Positions 1 through 8,075 of a stretch of DNA of 64,000 nucleotides are shown here, in pieces. The notes under the pieces are model-generated. The model ran no database searches, was not told the origin of the DNA, and saw only the letters and a list, made by a program, of their open reading frames with translations. Origin of the DNA: Streptomyces sp. DSM 110735 (GTDB lineage Bacteria > Actinomycetota > Actinomycetes > Streptomycetales > Streptomycetaceae); contig NZ_JACYHF010000016.1 in the NCBI RefSeq assembly GCF_016482685.1, positions 62,001-126,000 on the forward strand. Reading direction: 5' to 3'. The translations under genes and the position numbers were made by a program. The stretch's first letter is position 1. Each line of letters begins with the position of its first letter.

Positions 1-1119
1 CATGGCGGAGCGGACGCAGATCTCGCCGTGCTCACCGTTGGGCAGCACCTTGCCGTTCTCGTCGCGGATGTCCACCTCGACCCCCGGCAGGATCCGTCCG
101 GCGGTGCGCAGCCGCTCGGGGCGGTCCGGGTCGTGGTCGGCGGGGGAGAGGATGCTGATGATGCCGGCCTCGTTCTGGCCGTAGCCCTGCATCAGGACCG
201 GACCCAGGCGCCGTACCGCCTCGGCGATCCGGGTGGGGGACGCCTGGCAGCCGCCGTACACCACCTGGCGGAGCGAAGAGGTGTCGGTTCGCTCCATGTG
301 GGGGTGATCCAGGATCTGGTACAGCAGGGGAGGCAGCAGCCACATGTGGGTGATGCGCTCGCGCTCGATGGCGCCGAGCACCTCACCGGGCGCGAAGTCG
401 TCCAGCAGGACCACGGTGCCACCGGTCTCCAGCACACCGTCGGCGAGCATCCCGGCCGCGTGCGCGATGGTGGTGACGATGAGCTGGCGGGGCGGCGTGC
501 TGCCGTCGTCGTCCGGACGCGCGGCGCGCTGCTCCTGCACCTGGCGGTAGGTGGTGCAGATCCCCTTGGGGTGACCGGTGGTGCCGCCGGTGTGCCGGAT
601 GGCGCAGATGTCGTCGGGCTCGGCCTGGCTGGGGAAGGGCTCGGGGGACTGGAGGGCGGCCAGGGCGAGCAGGTCCTGGGCGTCGGGCGCGTCCTGATCG
701 GGTCCGGCAGGACCGAGGGTGAGCACGGACTTCACGGCGACGGCCCCGACGATCTCCTCCGCGCGCCGCGTCATCCGGGGGTCGACGACCAGCGCCCGGG
801 TCTCCACGTCCCGCACGATGGCGGCCTGCACGTCCGGCGCGAGCTTGTTGTACAGGTGATTGACCTGCGCGCCGATCAGATTCGCGGCGTACCGCAGCGC
901 GATCGCCTCGGGCAGGTTGCCGCTGAGCAGGGTGACCGTCTGTCCCCGCTCGATTCCCTGCGCCTGAAGCGCCCACGCCATCCGGTGCACGAGGTCGTGG
1001 AACTCCCCGGCACCGATACGGTGACCGCCGTGCACGAGCGCTTCCCGGCCGGGTGCGTCCCGCAGACCCTCGAGGATGTCTTCCACATGGCTGCGGAAGC
1101 GGGGGGCGACGTCGGACAT
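1..1119 (-). CDS. AMP-binding acyl-CoA synthetase (3' end outside window)
   Basis: The first 373 codons of an adenylate-forming enzyme are present; the reading frame stays open to base 1, so the C-terminal subdomain lies beyond the window. Family members activate a carboxylic acid with ATP and load it on CoA. The ATP-binding motif reads HTGGTTGHPKG near residue 177, followed by a GYGQNE motif (A5 type) and, near the cut end, GEHGEICVRS typical of the A7/A8 region. The ATG is preceded at good distance by GGAGG (plus-strand 1129-1134). The substrate cannot be told from sequence; fatty or aromatic acid ligase are both possible. There is no same-strand partner in the window. Confidence 0.85.
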   Translation of the reverse strand, partial: MSDVAPRFRSHVEDILEGLRDAPGREALVHGGHRIGAGEFHDLVHRMAWALQAQGIERGQTVTLLSGNLPEAIALRYAANLIGAQVNHLYNKLAPDVQAAIVRDVETRALVVDPRMTRRAEEIVGAVAVKSVLTLGPAGPDQDAPDAQDLLALAALQSPEPFPSQAEPDDICAIRHTGGTTGHPKGICTTYRQVQEQRAARPDDDGSTPPRQLIVTTIAHAAGMLADGVLETGGTVVLLDDFAPGEVLGAIERERITHMWLLPPLLYQILDHPHMERTDTSSLRQVVYGGCQASPTRIAEAVRRLGPVLMQGYGQNEAGIISILSPADHDPDRPERLRTAGRILPGVEVDIRDENGKVLPNGEHGEICVRSAM

Positions 1120-1536
1120 CTGCTGGACCTCCTGAACCGGCCCGCCGCCTCGGCGTGCCGGTCTCCATAACTGTTCTCTGTGGGGGGAATGGTGGCCCTG
1201 ACCTGCGGAAAGGTTGCCCAGGCCAACCAAGATCGACTTTATGCCGAGGGGGCGGGACGTGGCCAACCGGGTGAGCGTCCGGCGTCGGAATTCGGCCCGG
1301 CGCGGGGAGCGGGGAACGCGTCATGGGGCCGCGCGGGAACGGCTGTTCGCGACCTTTGGCGGGGGTGGGGAGGGGTTCGAGTGTCCGGAATCATGCGCTG
1401 GGGGTGGGCTGGTTTCCGTGGGCGGACGGCTGTCGCCCCAACGCCTCTGCTCCCTCGCGGGCATGTTCTGTGAGGGCGACGACGCGGAGCGCCCGTTCGA
1501 CGGACGCCATCTCGACGGGACGACAGGAGAAGCCCC
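1120..1536. other. Intergenic region between divergent genes
   Basis: This 417-bp gap separates the acyl-CoA synthetase (leftward) from the DUF402 gene (rightward), so both promoters should lie here. GGCCAACC occurs twice, at about 1221 and 1261. No convincing ORF, RNA gene or terminator was found; open frames here are GC-bias shadows. Confidence 0.5.
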
Positions 1537-2214
1537 TTGACCAGTCCTTTCCAACCCGGCCGGACGGTCGTACGGCGGGACGTACACCACAGCGGTCAGG
1601 TACGCCACGTATGGAGCGAGCACTCGCTGCGCGTCCTCGCCGACACCGGTGACGCCCTGGAAGCGGCCTGCGCGCCCGGGGCGGAGACGCGTTGGCCCGC
1701 CCTGTATGCCAAGTCCCTTGCGGAGGGCGACCTTTCCGCTCGGGGCAGGGCGTTCGACGCTCTGGCGACGGGGATGTGGGAGCAGACCTCCGGCCGCTGG
1801 CGGGAGACCGAGCTGCGGATCTGGAAGCCGTCCACCGCCTGGTTCAGCGTCAACGCCTTCTACACCGGGACCGGTCTGCGGAACTGGTACGTGAACTTCG
1901 AGCGCCCCATGCTCCGCACCGCCGACGGCTTCGACACCTTCGACCTCGCCGTGGATCTCCTCGTCACCCCCGATCTCGCCCGCTGGGAATGGAAGGACGA
2001 GGACGAGTACGCCCACGCCCGCAGGCTGGGCCTCATCACCGACGCCGACCACCGCGCCGTCGATACGGCACGTGCCGAGGTGCTGGCGATGGTGGGGGAG
2101 CGGGCGGGGCCGTTCGGGGACGTGACCGCCTGGTCGACGTGGCGATGGGACGGGGCGTGGCCGACTCCGCGCCTGCCGCGGCGGACGGGGAGGGGTGAAC
2201 AGGCGCGCGCGTAG
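1537..2214 (+). CDS. DUF402 family protein
   Basis: A 225-residue soluble protein. The core 'WKPSTAWFSVNAFYTG', 'WYVNFERP', 'FDLAVDLLVTP' and 'EWKDEDEY' followed by a C-terminal GLIT helix is the DUF402 pattern. Characterised relatives are phosphohydrolases acting on nucleoside di/triphosphates or on cytidylyl-phosphonates (FomD); the substrate here is unknown. The start is a TTG with an AGGAG box about 8 bases upstream; no ATG or GTG gives a better fit. It is probably monocistronic, ending just before the next promoter. Confidence 0.8.
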   Translation: MTSPFQPGRTVVRRDVHHSGQVRHVWSEHSLRVLADTGDALEAACAPGAETRWPALYAKSLAEGDLSARGRAFDALATGMWEQTSGRWRETELRIWKPSTAWFSVNAFYTGTGLRNWYVNFERPMLRTADGFDTFDLAVDLLVTPDLARWEWKDEDEYAHARRLGLITDADHRAVDTARAEVLAMVGERAGPFGDVTAWSTWRWDGAWPTPRLPRRTGRGEQARA

Positions 2215-2230
2215 CTGGAGTTGAAGTCCC

Positions 2231-2280
2231 TTGACAGCCCCATATCGCTAATCGATAGTATCGATAAGCGATATGGGGCT
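2231..2280 (+). promoter_or_regulatory. Promoter inside a 45-bp near-perfect palindrome
   Basis: A consensus -35 box TTGACA (2231-2236) is followed at 17-19 bp by GATAGT/TAGTAT. The whole spacer and -10 region lies in an inverted repeat, 2236-2280, centred on base 2258, with 21 of 22 pairs matched. The arms begin AGCCCCATATCGCT and contain ATCGATA. A repressor bound here would block RNA polymerase directly. The HTH protein encoded two genes downstream is the obvious candidate for autoregulation (inference). Confidence 0.75.
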
Positions 2281-2299
2281 GTGAGCTACGGGGGGAACC

Positions 2300-2920
2300 G
2301 TGGGTGCGAAATCCTGGTGGGACCGGACCGACAACCGGGTGCTGGAGGGCGTTCTGGCTTTGGCCGCCCTGCTGTTCGGTGTCTTCGGCGTGCTGATCCC
2401 GGTCCTCGGGGTGGTCGGTCTGATCGACCCCATGGACACGCGCGACGTCGAGCTGGACGTCACGACCCGGGTGCCCGGCGCGGTGAAGCCCGTCACCGCG
2501 GACTACGGCATGACCCTCACCGGCACCGACCGCGCCGAACTCGGCTTCGTCCACCCCGACTTCGGTCAGCGCCTGTTGCTCGCGCTGCCGGAGATCACGG
2601 GCAGTCTGCTTCTGCTGTTCGTCCTGGTGCTCCTCCTCCGGATGGCCAGGACGCTGAGGAGCGGCGATGTCTTCGTGCCGAAGAACGCCCGCCGTCTGAG
2701 CGCCATAGGGCTCACGGTGCTGGTGCAGTCCGTCCTCTCGCCGCTGCTCCCGGCCGTGACCACGGCGCTCCTGGTGCGCGGCACCGACATGGCCGACCGG
2801 GTTCCGTTCGCCGTCACCCTTTCCGGCAAGTACGTCCTGCTCGCCCTCCTCGTCCTCGCCCTGGCCGAGGTCTTCCGTCAGGGCACGAAGCTCCGCGCCG
2901 ACACCGAGGGGCTGGTCTGA
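2300..2920 (+). CDS. DUF2975 membrane protein
   Basis: A 206-residue integral membrane protein with about four hydrophobic segments: near residues 14-40, a pair around 90-115, and further segments near 130-155 and 165-190. The pattern matches DUF2975, and the 'GDVFVPKNARRL' loop between helices is characteristic. It starts at GTG after a GGGGGGA box. Its stop overlaps the start of the next gene by one base (TGATG), so the two are translationally coupled. DUF2975/HTH pairs are a recurring two-gene cassette of unknown function, plausibly a membrane sensor with its regulator. Confidence 0.8.
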   Translation: MGAKSWWDRTDNRVLEGVLALAALLFGVFGVLIPVLGVVGLIDPMDTRDVELDVTTRVPGAVKPVTADYGMTLTGTDRAELGFVHPDFGQRLLLALPEITGSLLLLFVLVLLLRMARTLRSGDVFVPKNARRLSAIGLTVLVQSVLSPLLPAVTTALLVRGTDMADRVPFAVTLSGKYVLLALLVLALAEVFRQGTKLRADTEGLV

Positions 2921-3144
2921 TGCCACCTGAGGACGAACACCGGGTCAAGGTCCACCTCGACCGGCTGCTGGCCGAGCGCGGGATGACCCTGTCCCAACTG
3001 GCGGCCAGGGTCGACGTGACGGTCGTCAACCTCTCCGTCCTCAAGAACGGCCGCGCCAAGGCGATCCGCTTCTCCACGCTCACCGCCATCTGCCGCGAAC
3101 TGAACTGCCAACCCGGTGACCTGCTCAGCATCCGCGAGGACTGA
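2920..3144 (+). CDS. Short Cro/C1-type HTH regulator (YozG-like)
   Basis: A 74-residue protein that is almost entirely one helix-turn-helix domain. It reads 'LLAERGMTLSQLAARVDVT' then 'NLSVLKNGRAKAIRF', with the C-terminal 'CQPGDLL' typical of the small HTH_26/YozG type. It overlaps the DUF2975 gene by one base. Its likely target is the palindrome at 2236-2280 upstream of the cassette (inference from position). Confidence 0.85.
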   Translation: MPPEDEHRVKVHLDRLLAERGMTLSQLAARVDVTVVNLSVLKNGRAKAIRFSTLTAICRELNCQPGDLLSIRED

Positions 3145-3193
3145 CTGACTTCGGTCACCGCGGCAACCGTGCTACCTGGACAAGGGATTCCTC

Positions 3194-3673
3194 ATGACAT
3201 CAACCTCTGGCCGACGTCTCGCCCACGCCGCTGTGATCGCAACCTGCGCCGTCGCTCTCACCGCCTGCGAGATGTCCTCGCGCTCCTACAACGTGACAGC
3301 GGTCCCGGGAGGCGAAAGCGCCGCGTGCACCACCCTGGTGCACAAGTCCCCGCAGCATTTAGGCGGTCGCGACCGCACCGACTCCGACATCAAGGGAACA
3401 GCCGTCTGGGGACAGGGAGATGTGATCCTCCGCTGCGGCAACATCTCCAACGTCCCCAAATCCGCTCCGTGTTCGCCGGTCAACGGCGTCGACTGGGTCG
3501 TGAACACGGCCAACACCCACGACGGCACGAAGACGGTCCTCACCTACGGCCGCAGCCCGGCAGCCGAACTCACGCTCTCGGAAAGGGTCAACGACAAGAA
3601 CGCGGTTATCAGCAAGGTGTCTGGGCTCGTGTCGGGGTTGCCCGAGCAGAAGACGTGTACGCGGCGGGGCTGA
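3194..3673 (+). CDS. DUF3515 family lipoprotein
   Basis: A 159-residue exported lipoprotein. It has an N-terminal basic/hydrophobic signal and a lipobox LTAC with the lipidated Cys at about residue 25. The mature part shows the DUF3515 pattern: a Cys-containing 'CTTLVHKSP', 'GTAVWGQGDVILRCG', 'CSPVNGVDWV' and 'TYGRSPAAEL', with three Cys probably in disulfides. Function is unknown; the family is widespread in actinobacteria, usually as a single-copy envelope protein. It is not obviously in an operon. Confidence 0.8.
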   Translation: MTSTSGRRLAHAAVIATCAVALTACEMSSRSYNVTAVPGGESAACTTLVHKSPQHLGGRDRTDSDIKGTAVWGQGDVILRCGNISNVPKSAPCSPVNGVDWVVNTANTHDGTKTVLTYGRSPAAELTLSERVNDKNAVISKVSGLVSGLPEQKTCTRRG

Positions 3674-3709
3674 GCTTCTCATGGCGACGGGCGGGAACAG
3701 GGGCGCGCA

Positions 3710-3997
3710 GTGGACTTGATCCATCTCTCGGACGGCGTGCTCGCCGCGGGCCGTGATGTTCGTTGGACGGACGACGAGCGTAGCCCCGAAATCCGGTTCC
3801 AAGCACTCAACGCAGAACACGAGACCCCCGCCGTGCAGATCGAGGACGTGGCTCGTTCCAGCGTCTCCGTGTTCCTTCCCCTGTGTCTGGATGAGGGGTG
3901 GATCGACGAGCAGCGGAAGTTGCTACAGCAAGTGCGACGGGAATGGCCGAGCGAAGTCGTCTCGACGTCACCGGGCGCCTACGAGTGGCGGTGCTGA
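3710..3997 (+). CDS. Hypothetical protein, 95 aa
   Basis: A small acidic soluble ORF from a GTG start, with good GC3 periodicity but no recognised domain. The C-terminal half ('DEGWIDEQRKLLQQVRREW') looks helical. It lies between the DUF3515 lipoprotein and the MerR fusion on the same strand. The ribosome site is weak, so a start a few codons away is possible. Confidence 0.45.
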   Translation: MDLIHLSDGVLAAGRDVRWTDDERSPEIRFQALNAEHETPAVQIEDVARSSVSVFLPLCLDEGWIDEQRKLLQQVRREWPSEVVSTSPGAYEWRC

Positions 3998-4087
3998 ACG
4001 GTGGACAGCCGACGCTGCCGGATGCGCGGCCGAGGCTGAACGCCGGTCGTAGTCCACGTGACCTCGCCCGATTGACCTTCGACCCGC

Positions 4088-5179
4088 TTGAAGCTCGACG
4101 ATGGGTACGTGCCACACCATGATCCGAACCTGATGCCGATCGGGGTCTTCGCCCGCCGATGCGGCCTGACCCCCAGTGCTTTGCGTTTTTACGCCGACTC
4201 GGGGCTGTTGCGTCCCGCCGAAGTGGACCCCGTCTCCGGCTATCGGTACTACGGGCCCGACCAACTGCCCCATGCGGCCAGGCTCCGCCGACTCCGTGAG
4301 ATCGCCATGCCTCTCGCCACGGTGGACGCGGTCCTGGATGCCGAGCCGGAGACGGCGTGGAGGCTGATCGACGAGCACGTGGCCAAGGTCGTCGAAGACG
4401 CGGAAGCCACGAAACGGACAGCCGCGCTGGTCAAGTCGTCACTGGCTGACGTGCCGAGCCTGCGGATCGCCACGCTGAAGGGGCCAGTCCTCGCCGACGC
4501 GATCGAACAGGTCCTGACCGCGACCGTGCGCGAGCCGGGATTGCCGGTGCTCGGCGGCCTGTACGTGGAGGCGACCGCCGAAGCGATCACGCTGACCGCG
4601 ACCGACCGGTACCGCCTCTCGACACGTACCCTCGCCCCCATGGACCCGCCGCCTGCGACCTGGTCCGCCACGGTCAACGGCGACGAACTTCGCTCCACGG
4701 CCGCCGCGCTGCGCCGTAGCCCACTGGTCGGGCTGGACGCCACCCCGCATGGCATCTGGCTTCGCATGGCAGGTCGTGAGGATCAGCACTGCCGGTTGCT
4801 CAGGGAGGAGTTCCCCGACCACCGCTCGATGCTCGCGTCGCTGCCCGAGGTCACGACGCGGGTGACGATCGCGAAGGACACGTTCCTGAGGGCGATGGAG
4901 GAACTTCCGGGTGAGCACCTGGCGCTCCGGATGTCCGACGGGAGTGTGCAAGTCCTGGCGCGCGATGGCTCCCCTCTCCATCTCACGGCTGCCGTGGACG
5001 GCAGCGATCTACGGATCGACTTCGATCTGACCACCCTCTACCCGGCCATCAGCACCGCCATCGGCCCCGACGTGATGCTCGACCTGCGCGGCCCGGAGCA
5101 GCCGGTCACCATCCGCTCGGCGGACCGCGGTGACCTCACGACGCTGGCGATGCCCGTCAAGCCCGACCACTCCGCCTGA
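4088..5179 (+). CDS. MerR-type regulator fused to DNA polymerase III beta-clamp-like domains
   Basis: This 363-residue protein has two unrelated parts. Residues about 16-85 are a MerR HTH ('MPIGVFARRCGLTPSALRFY', 'LLRPAEVDPVSGYRYY'), followed by a helical linker. Residues about 145-363 resemble domains 2 and 3 of the DnaN sliding clamp: 'LPVLGGLYVEATAEAITLTA', 'TDRYRLSTRTL', 'EEFPDHRSML', then a clamp-like end 'LTTLAMPVKPD', which corresponds to the conserved MP-containing C terminus of DnaN. The first clamp domain is absent. The start is unsure: TTG 4088, GTG 4109 and ATG 4133 are in frame and none has a strong ribosome site. It could use the clamp fold to sense DNA or a protein partner (inference). 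Confidence 0.8.
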   Translation: MKLDDGYVPHHDPNLMPIGVFARRCGLTPSALRFYADSGLLRPAEVDPVSGYRYYGPDQLPHAARLRRLREIAMPLATVDAVLDAEPETAWRLIDEHVAKVVEDAEATKRTAALVKSSLADVPSLRIATLKGPVLADAIEQVLTATVREPGLPVLGGLYVEATAEAITLTATDRYRLSTRTLAPMDPPPATWSATVNGDELRSTAAALRRSPLVGLDATPHGIWLRMAGREDQHCRLLREEFPDHRSMLASLPEVTTRVTIAKDTFLRAMEELPGEHLALRMSDGSVQVLARDGSPLHLTAAVDGSDLRIDFDLTTLYPAISTAIGPDVMLDLRGPEQPVTIRSADRGDLTTLAMPVKPDHSA

Positions 5180-5211
5180 GAAGACCTGAGAAAGAGAGAC
5201 AGGGTGCCCCC

Positions 5212-5709
5212 ATGACCACCCACGATCCGACCATGGAAGCCATTGGCGCCGCCGTCACCGAAGGACGTACCGGTTATCCAGCCTCCGCTCGCCAGAGACT
5301 CCTGGACCTCTGGTCCACGACCGGTCCCGCCGGCGACCCGCTGCACCGTTGCACCCTCACCCACTACCTGGCCGACCTCTACGACGACCCCGCACAGGCC
5401 CTGGCCTGGGACATCCGCGCGCTGGACGCGGCCGAGTCCCTGACCGAGCGACGCGTCCAGGCCCATGACACCGACCTCCAGCTCGCCGCTTTTTACCCGT
5501 CCCTCCACCTCAACCTCGCCGACAACTACCGCCGCCTCGGTTCCTTCACTGCCGCTACCGAACACATCGACGCCGCCCGGCACCACGCGCCGCATCTCCC
5601 TGAGGACGGATACGGCGACCTTTTGCGCACAGCCATCGAGGAGGTGGCCGAGGCCATCACCCAACGGAGCACCACCAAGCGGGCCTCCGCCCCAGGCCCC
5701 AGCGCGTGA
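5212..5709 (+). CDS. Helical TPR-like hypothetical protein
   Basis: A 165-residue soluble protein, 32 bp after the MerR/clamp fusion and probably co-transcribed with it. The sequence is mostly alpha-helical with repeated Ala/Leu/Asp helices ('LHRCTLTHYLADLYDDPAQA', 'LAWDIRALDAAESL', 'SLHLNLADNYRRLGSFTAAT'), the look of two to three TPR-type hairpins. A low-complexity Ser/Pro tail ends it. The start ATG follows a purine-rich AGAAAGAGAGACAG stretch. The function is unknown; the neighbour suggests a partner of the regulator. Confidence 0.65.
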   Translation: MTTHDPTMEAIGAAVTEGRTGYPASARQRLLDLWSTTGPAGDPLHRCTLTHYLADLYDDPAQALAWDIRALDAAESLTERRVQAHDTDLQLAAFYPSLHLNLADNYRRLGSFTAATEHIDAARHHAPHLPEDGYGDLLRTAIEEVAEAITQRSTTKRASAPGPSA

Positions 5710-5767
5710 AGCGGTGTGCAACTTGCAGCCTGATCCCGTCCATCGGACAAGTCTCATGATCAGTCGT

Positions 5768-5945
5768 ATGGGCGCACTCTTCGGCTCCTACACCGCCGCT
5801 CGTGACGAAGACGCCGTTCGGGCGGCGGTCCGTGAGAACGGGCAGGCGCGCTGGGCGCGGGGTACGACTCGCTCGTCGTGAAGGACGTCGATCCGGTGGT
5901 CGCGTTGCTGGGCGGACGGCACCTGGGCTGCAGCGAACAACGTCG
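5768..5945 (+). pseudogene. Frameshifted remnant of a small hypothetical gene
   Basis: An ATG at 5768 opens 'MGALFGSYTAARDEDAVRAA' and stops at 5881. In another frame the coding pattern continues from about 5858 with 'YDSLVVKDVDPVVALLGGRH' and then decays. The two halves read as one protein broken by an indel near 5855. I cannot assign a family. Confidence 0.4.
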
Positions 5946-5992
5946 AAATCGCCTACCCCCTACCAGGAGGGCTAACGCTGTCTGATCCGGCG

Positions 5993-6505
5993 CTAAACGC
6001 CGGTGGTGCCATCGATGCGTTCCCGGACCAGGTCGGCGTGGCCGTTGTGGCGGGCGTACTCCTCGATCATGTGGACGTAGATCCAGCGGAGGTTGACGTC
6101 CTGCTCCATGAAACGACCCGTATCGGTCAGAGCATGCTCGGCGCAGTGCTCGCGGGCGCGGGCGATCTCGGCGTGCCAGGTGGCGAGGGCGTCGCTCAGA
6201 GTGGCGCCCTCAGCCACGTCGAAACCGCCGTCGGGGGCATCCGGGTCGGCCTGCGGGTCGTAGATGGGCGGCGCCTGTTCTCCGGCGAGCACGCGGCGGA
6301 ACCAGTTCCGCTCCACCTCCGCCATGTGCTGGACCAGGCCGGTCAGAGTGAAGTCGGACGGCGGCACGGACGCCTCGGCGGCCTGCTTATCGTCCAGCCC
6401 CTCGCACTTCATGGCCAGTGTGGTGCGGTGAAAGTCGAGCCAGCTTTCCAGCGTCGTGCGCTCGTCGGCGTTCAGGGGCGGCATAGGGCGATCGATGGCG
6501 CTCAT
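5993..6505 (-). CDS. DinB/DUF664 family protein
   Basis: A soluble four-helix-bundle protein of about 170 residues of the DUF664 branch of the DinB superfamily. The typical elements are 'TLESWLDFHRTTLAMKCEGL', 'SDFTLTGLVQHMAEVERNWF' and the C-terminal 'HMIEEYARHNGHADLVRERI'. The three His-bearing positions (QHM, the paired HMIEEYARH) fit the metal site used by DinB-fold thiol S-transferases. The chosen ATG at 6505 begins 'MSAIDRPMPPLNADERT'; an upstream in-frame ATG at 6553 adds 16 residues with no homology look. The substrate is unknown. Confidence 0.8.
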   Translation of the reverse strand: MSAIDRPMPPLNADERTTLESWLDFHRTTLAMKCEGLDDKQAAEASVPPSDFTLTGLVQHMAEVERNWFRRVLAGEQAPPIYDPQADPDAPDGGFDVAEGATLSDALATWHAEIARAREHCAEHALTDTGRFMEQDVNLRWIYVHMIEEYARHNGHADLVRERIDGTTGV

Positions 6506-6676
6506 CGGTCGATTATCGCCAGCGGCCGAAGCCGTCGACAGGCGGGGCTTCACTACAGGGCGAACGTTGCCTTATACGGCACTAGGAGCTGTCCGGCCGA
6601 TCATTGATGGCGTGCTCTGGCCGCTACTTGAGGCGCCTGTGACGGCAGCCTGAAGTCGATTGCCAGGGGCCTACCG

Positions 6677-6994
6677 GTGCGCGACCATCCTCGGATGGAC
6701 GCAGAGGAGGGTCGGCATCTGGTGCGGGTCGTGCAGACGTGTTCTGCCTATCCGTCGCAGTGGGATGCCTGGACGGCAGACGGCCGGTACTTCTATCTCC
6801 GATACCGGCAGGGCGAGGGCTGCGTTGAGTGGCATCCCGACCCTGACTTCGATGACGGTCTGGAGTCGTGGAACGAGGGCCGCTCGGGGCTCCTGATCGA
6901 ATGGGACGACGGTACCGGTAGCGGTGCCATCAGCCTTGAGAACTTCCTCGCGGCAGCGGGCCTGGCGTTGGCGCCGGGCGCCTCGGTGCGCTGA
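6677..6994 (+). CDS. Hypothetical protein, 105 aa
   Basis: A small soluble acidic protein rich in Trp/Tyr ('SQWDAWTADGRYFYLRYRQG', 'VEWHPDPDFDDG'), which suggests a compact beta-sheet fold. No family was recognised. The start may be GTG 6677 or ATG 6695. It is a lone gene abutting the end of the IS remnant on its right. Confidence 0.55.
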   Translation: MRDHPRMDAEEGRHLVRVVQTCSAYPSQWDAWTADGRYFYLRYRQGEGCVEWHPDPDFDDGLESWNEGRSGLLIEWDDGTGSGAISLENFLAAAGLALAPGASVR

Positions 6995-6999
6995 CGTCG

Positions 7000-7560
7000 C
7001 GGCACCCGGGCAGGTGCGGAGCCAGATGACCAGGGCGGCCGCGGTGACGGTACCGAGGAAGACGTACCCGTGCTTGTCGTAATGGGTCGCGAGAGCGCGG
7101 AAGTTCTTCAGCTTGTTGATGGCCCGCTCCACGGTGTTGCGCTTCTTGTACCGGTCCTCGTCGAAGCCTGGCGGCCGTCCGCCGCGCGATCCTTTGCGTA
7201 GGCGGGCGGCCTGGCTGTCGGCCTTCTTCGGGATCGTGTGCCGGATGCCGTGGCGCCGCAGACGGCAGGGACCGTTGCTGTAGGCCTTATCGGCCGCGAG
7301 GCTATTGGGCTTCTTGCAGGGCCTGCCCGACCCGAGCCGGGGGACCCGGATCTTCTCCAGCGCCGGGACGAACTGGGTGCAGTCGCCCCGCTGCCCGGGC
7401 GTGACGATCAGAGATATTGGGCGGCAGTGACCGTCCGCGCTCAGGTGGATCTTGCTGGTGAAGCCGTCGCGTGCTGGTGGGCGCGCACAATGGTGGAGTC
7501 CACCGAGGTGTCCCAGCGGTGGCCTGGCTGTGCAAGGGTGAGGCAGGGTCACTCTCGAAG
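7000..7560 (-). mobile_element. IS5-family transposase remnant
   Basis: Minus-strand coding for the C-terminal half of a DDE transposase. 'VDSTIVRAHQH' (first catalytic Asp) sits in one frame near 7470-7510. The sequence then shifts frame to 'GFTSKIHLSADGHCRPISLI', 'TPGQRGD', 'AADKAYS' (second Asp), and 'RNTVERAINKLKNFRALAT' with the catalytic Glu. The usual roughly 25-residue linker between the first Asp block and TKIHL is missing and the N-terminal third is absent. The element is therefore inactive, with a 5' truncation and an internal frameshifting deletion. I could not find terminal inverted repeats. Confidence 0.8.
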
Positions 7561-7982
7561 CGGGAGTGCCGCAGGTCGACGCGGCCCTCGACACGGATCA
7601 TGCCCGCTTCCACACCCGGCGCCCGGCTGCCCACGAACGCGATCGACTGAGCCGATGCCCCGGAGAGGTCCACCCACTCTTCGAACCAGCAGTCCTCGAA
7701 CCAGAACGCGTGGGTGATCTGCGCTCCGGACAAGCCGAGTCGGCCGGATATCCGTGCCCCCGCGAGCCACAGACACGCGACGCCGCTCGGGCGCGTGGTG
7801 TTCACGCCCTGGAGCAGCGCCACGATCACGGCGCCCCGCACCGTCCGCTCGGCGCCCCACTGTCCGCCCTCGGTGACCTGGTCGTCCTCGGGTACGCCCG
7901 TACGGAGATTCACTTGGCGCCCCTCCGGAAACGCGTCCCACCGCGCACGCTCCGGCGGAGTCAACTCGTCGTATGAGAGCAC
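7545..7982 (-). pseudogene. Pentapeptide-repeat protein truncated by the IS remnant
   Basis: From GTG 7982 the frame reads 'VLSYDELTPPERARWDAFPE', then pentapeptide-type repeats ('CLWLAGARISGRLGLSGAQI', 'EDCWFEEWVDLSGAS', 'RVDLRHSRFES'). It loses homology at about 7545-7560, where transposase sequence begins. The lost C-terminal part, in relatives usually a long pentapeptide/membrane region, is not present downstream. This looks like a gene broken by insertion followed by deletion. Confidence 0.65.
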
Positions 7983-8075
7983 CCGTTCAGCGTAGTGATC
8001 CGGTGCCGAGGCGGGGACTCCCCGACGCCGCTCAGCGCACCCCCGGCTCGTAAACTCCGGGCGCGAGGAGGTGCG

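Noticed and set aside
7000..7600. Programmed -1 frameshift in the IS transposase
   Set aside because: The frame change coincides with loss of the conserved linker and the N terminus is missing, so decay explains it better than programmed frameshifting.
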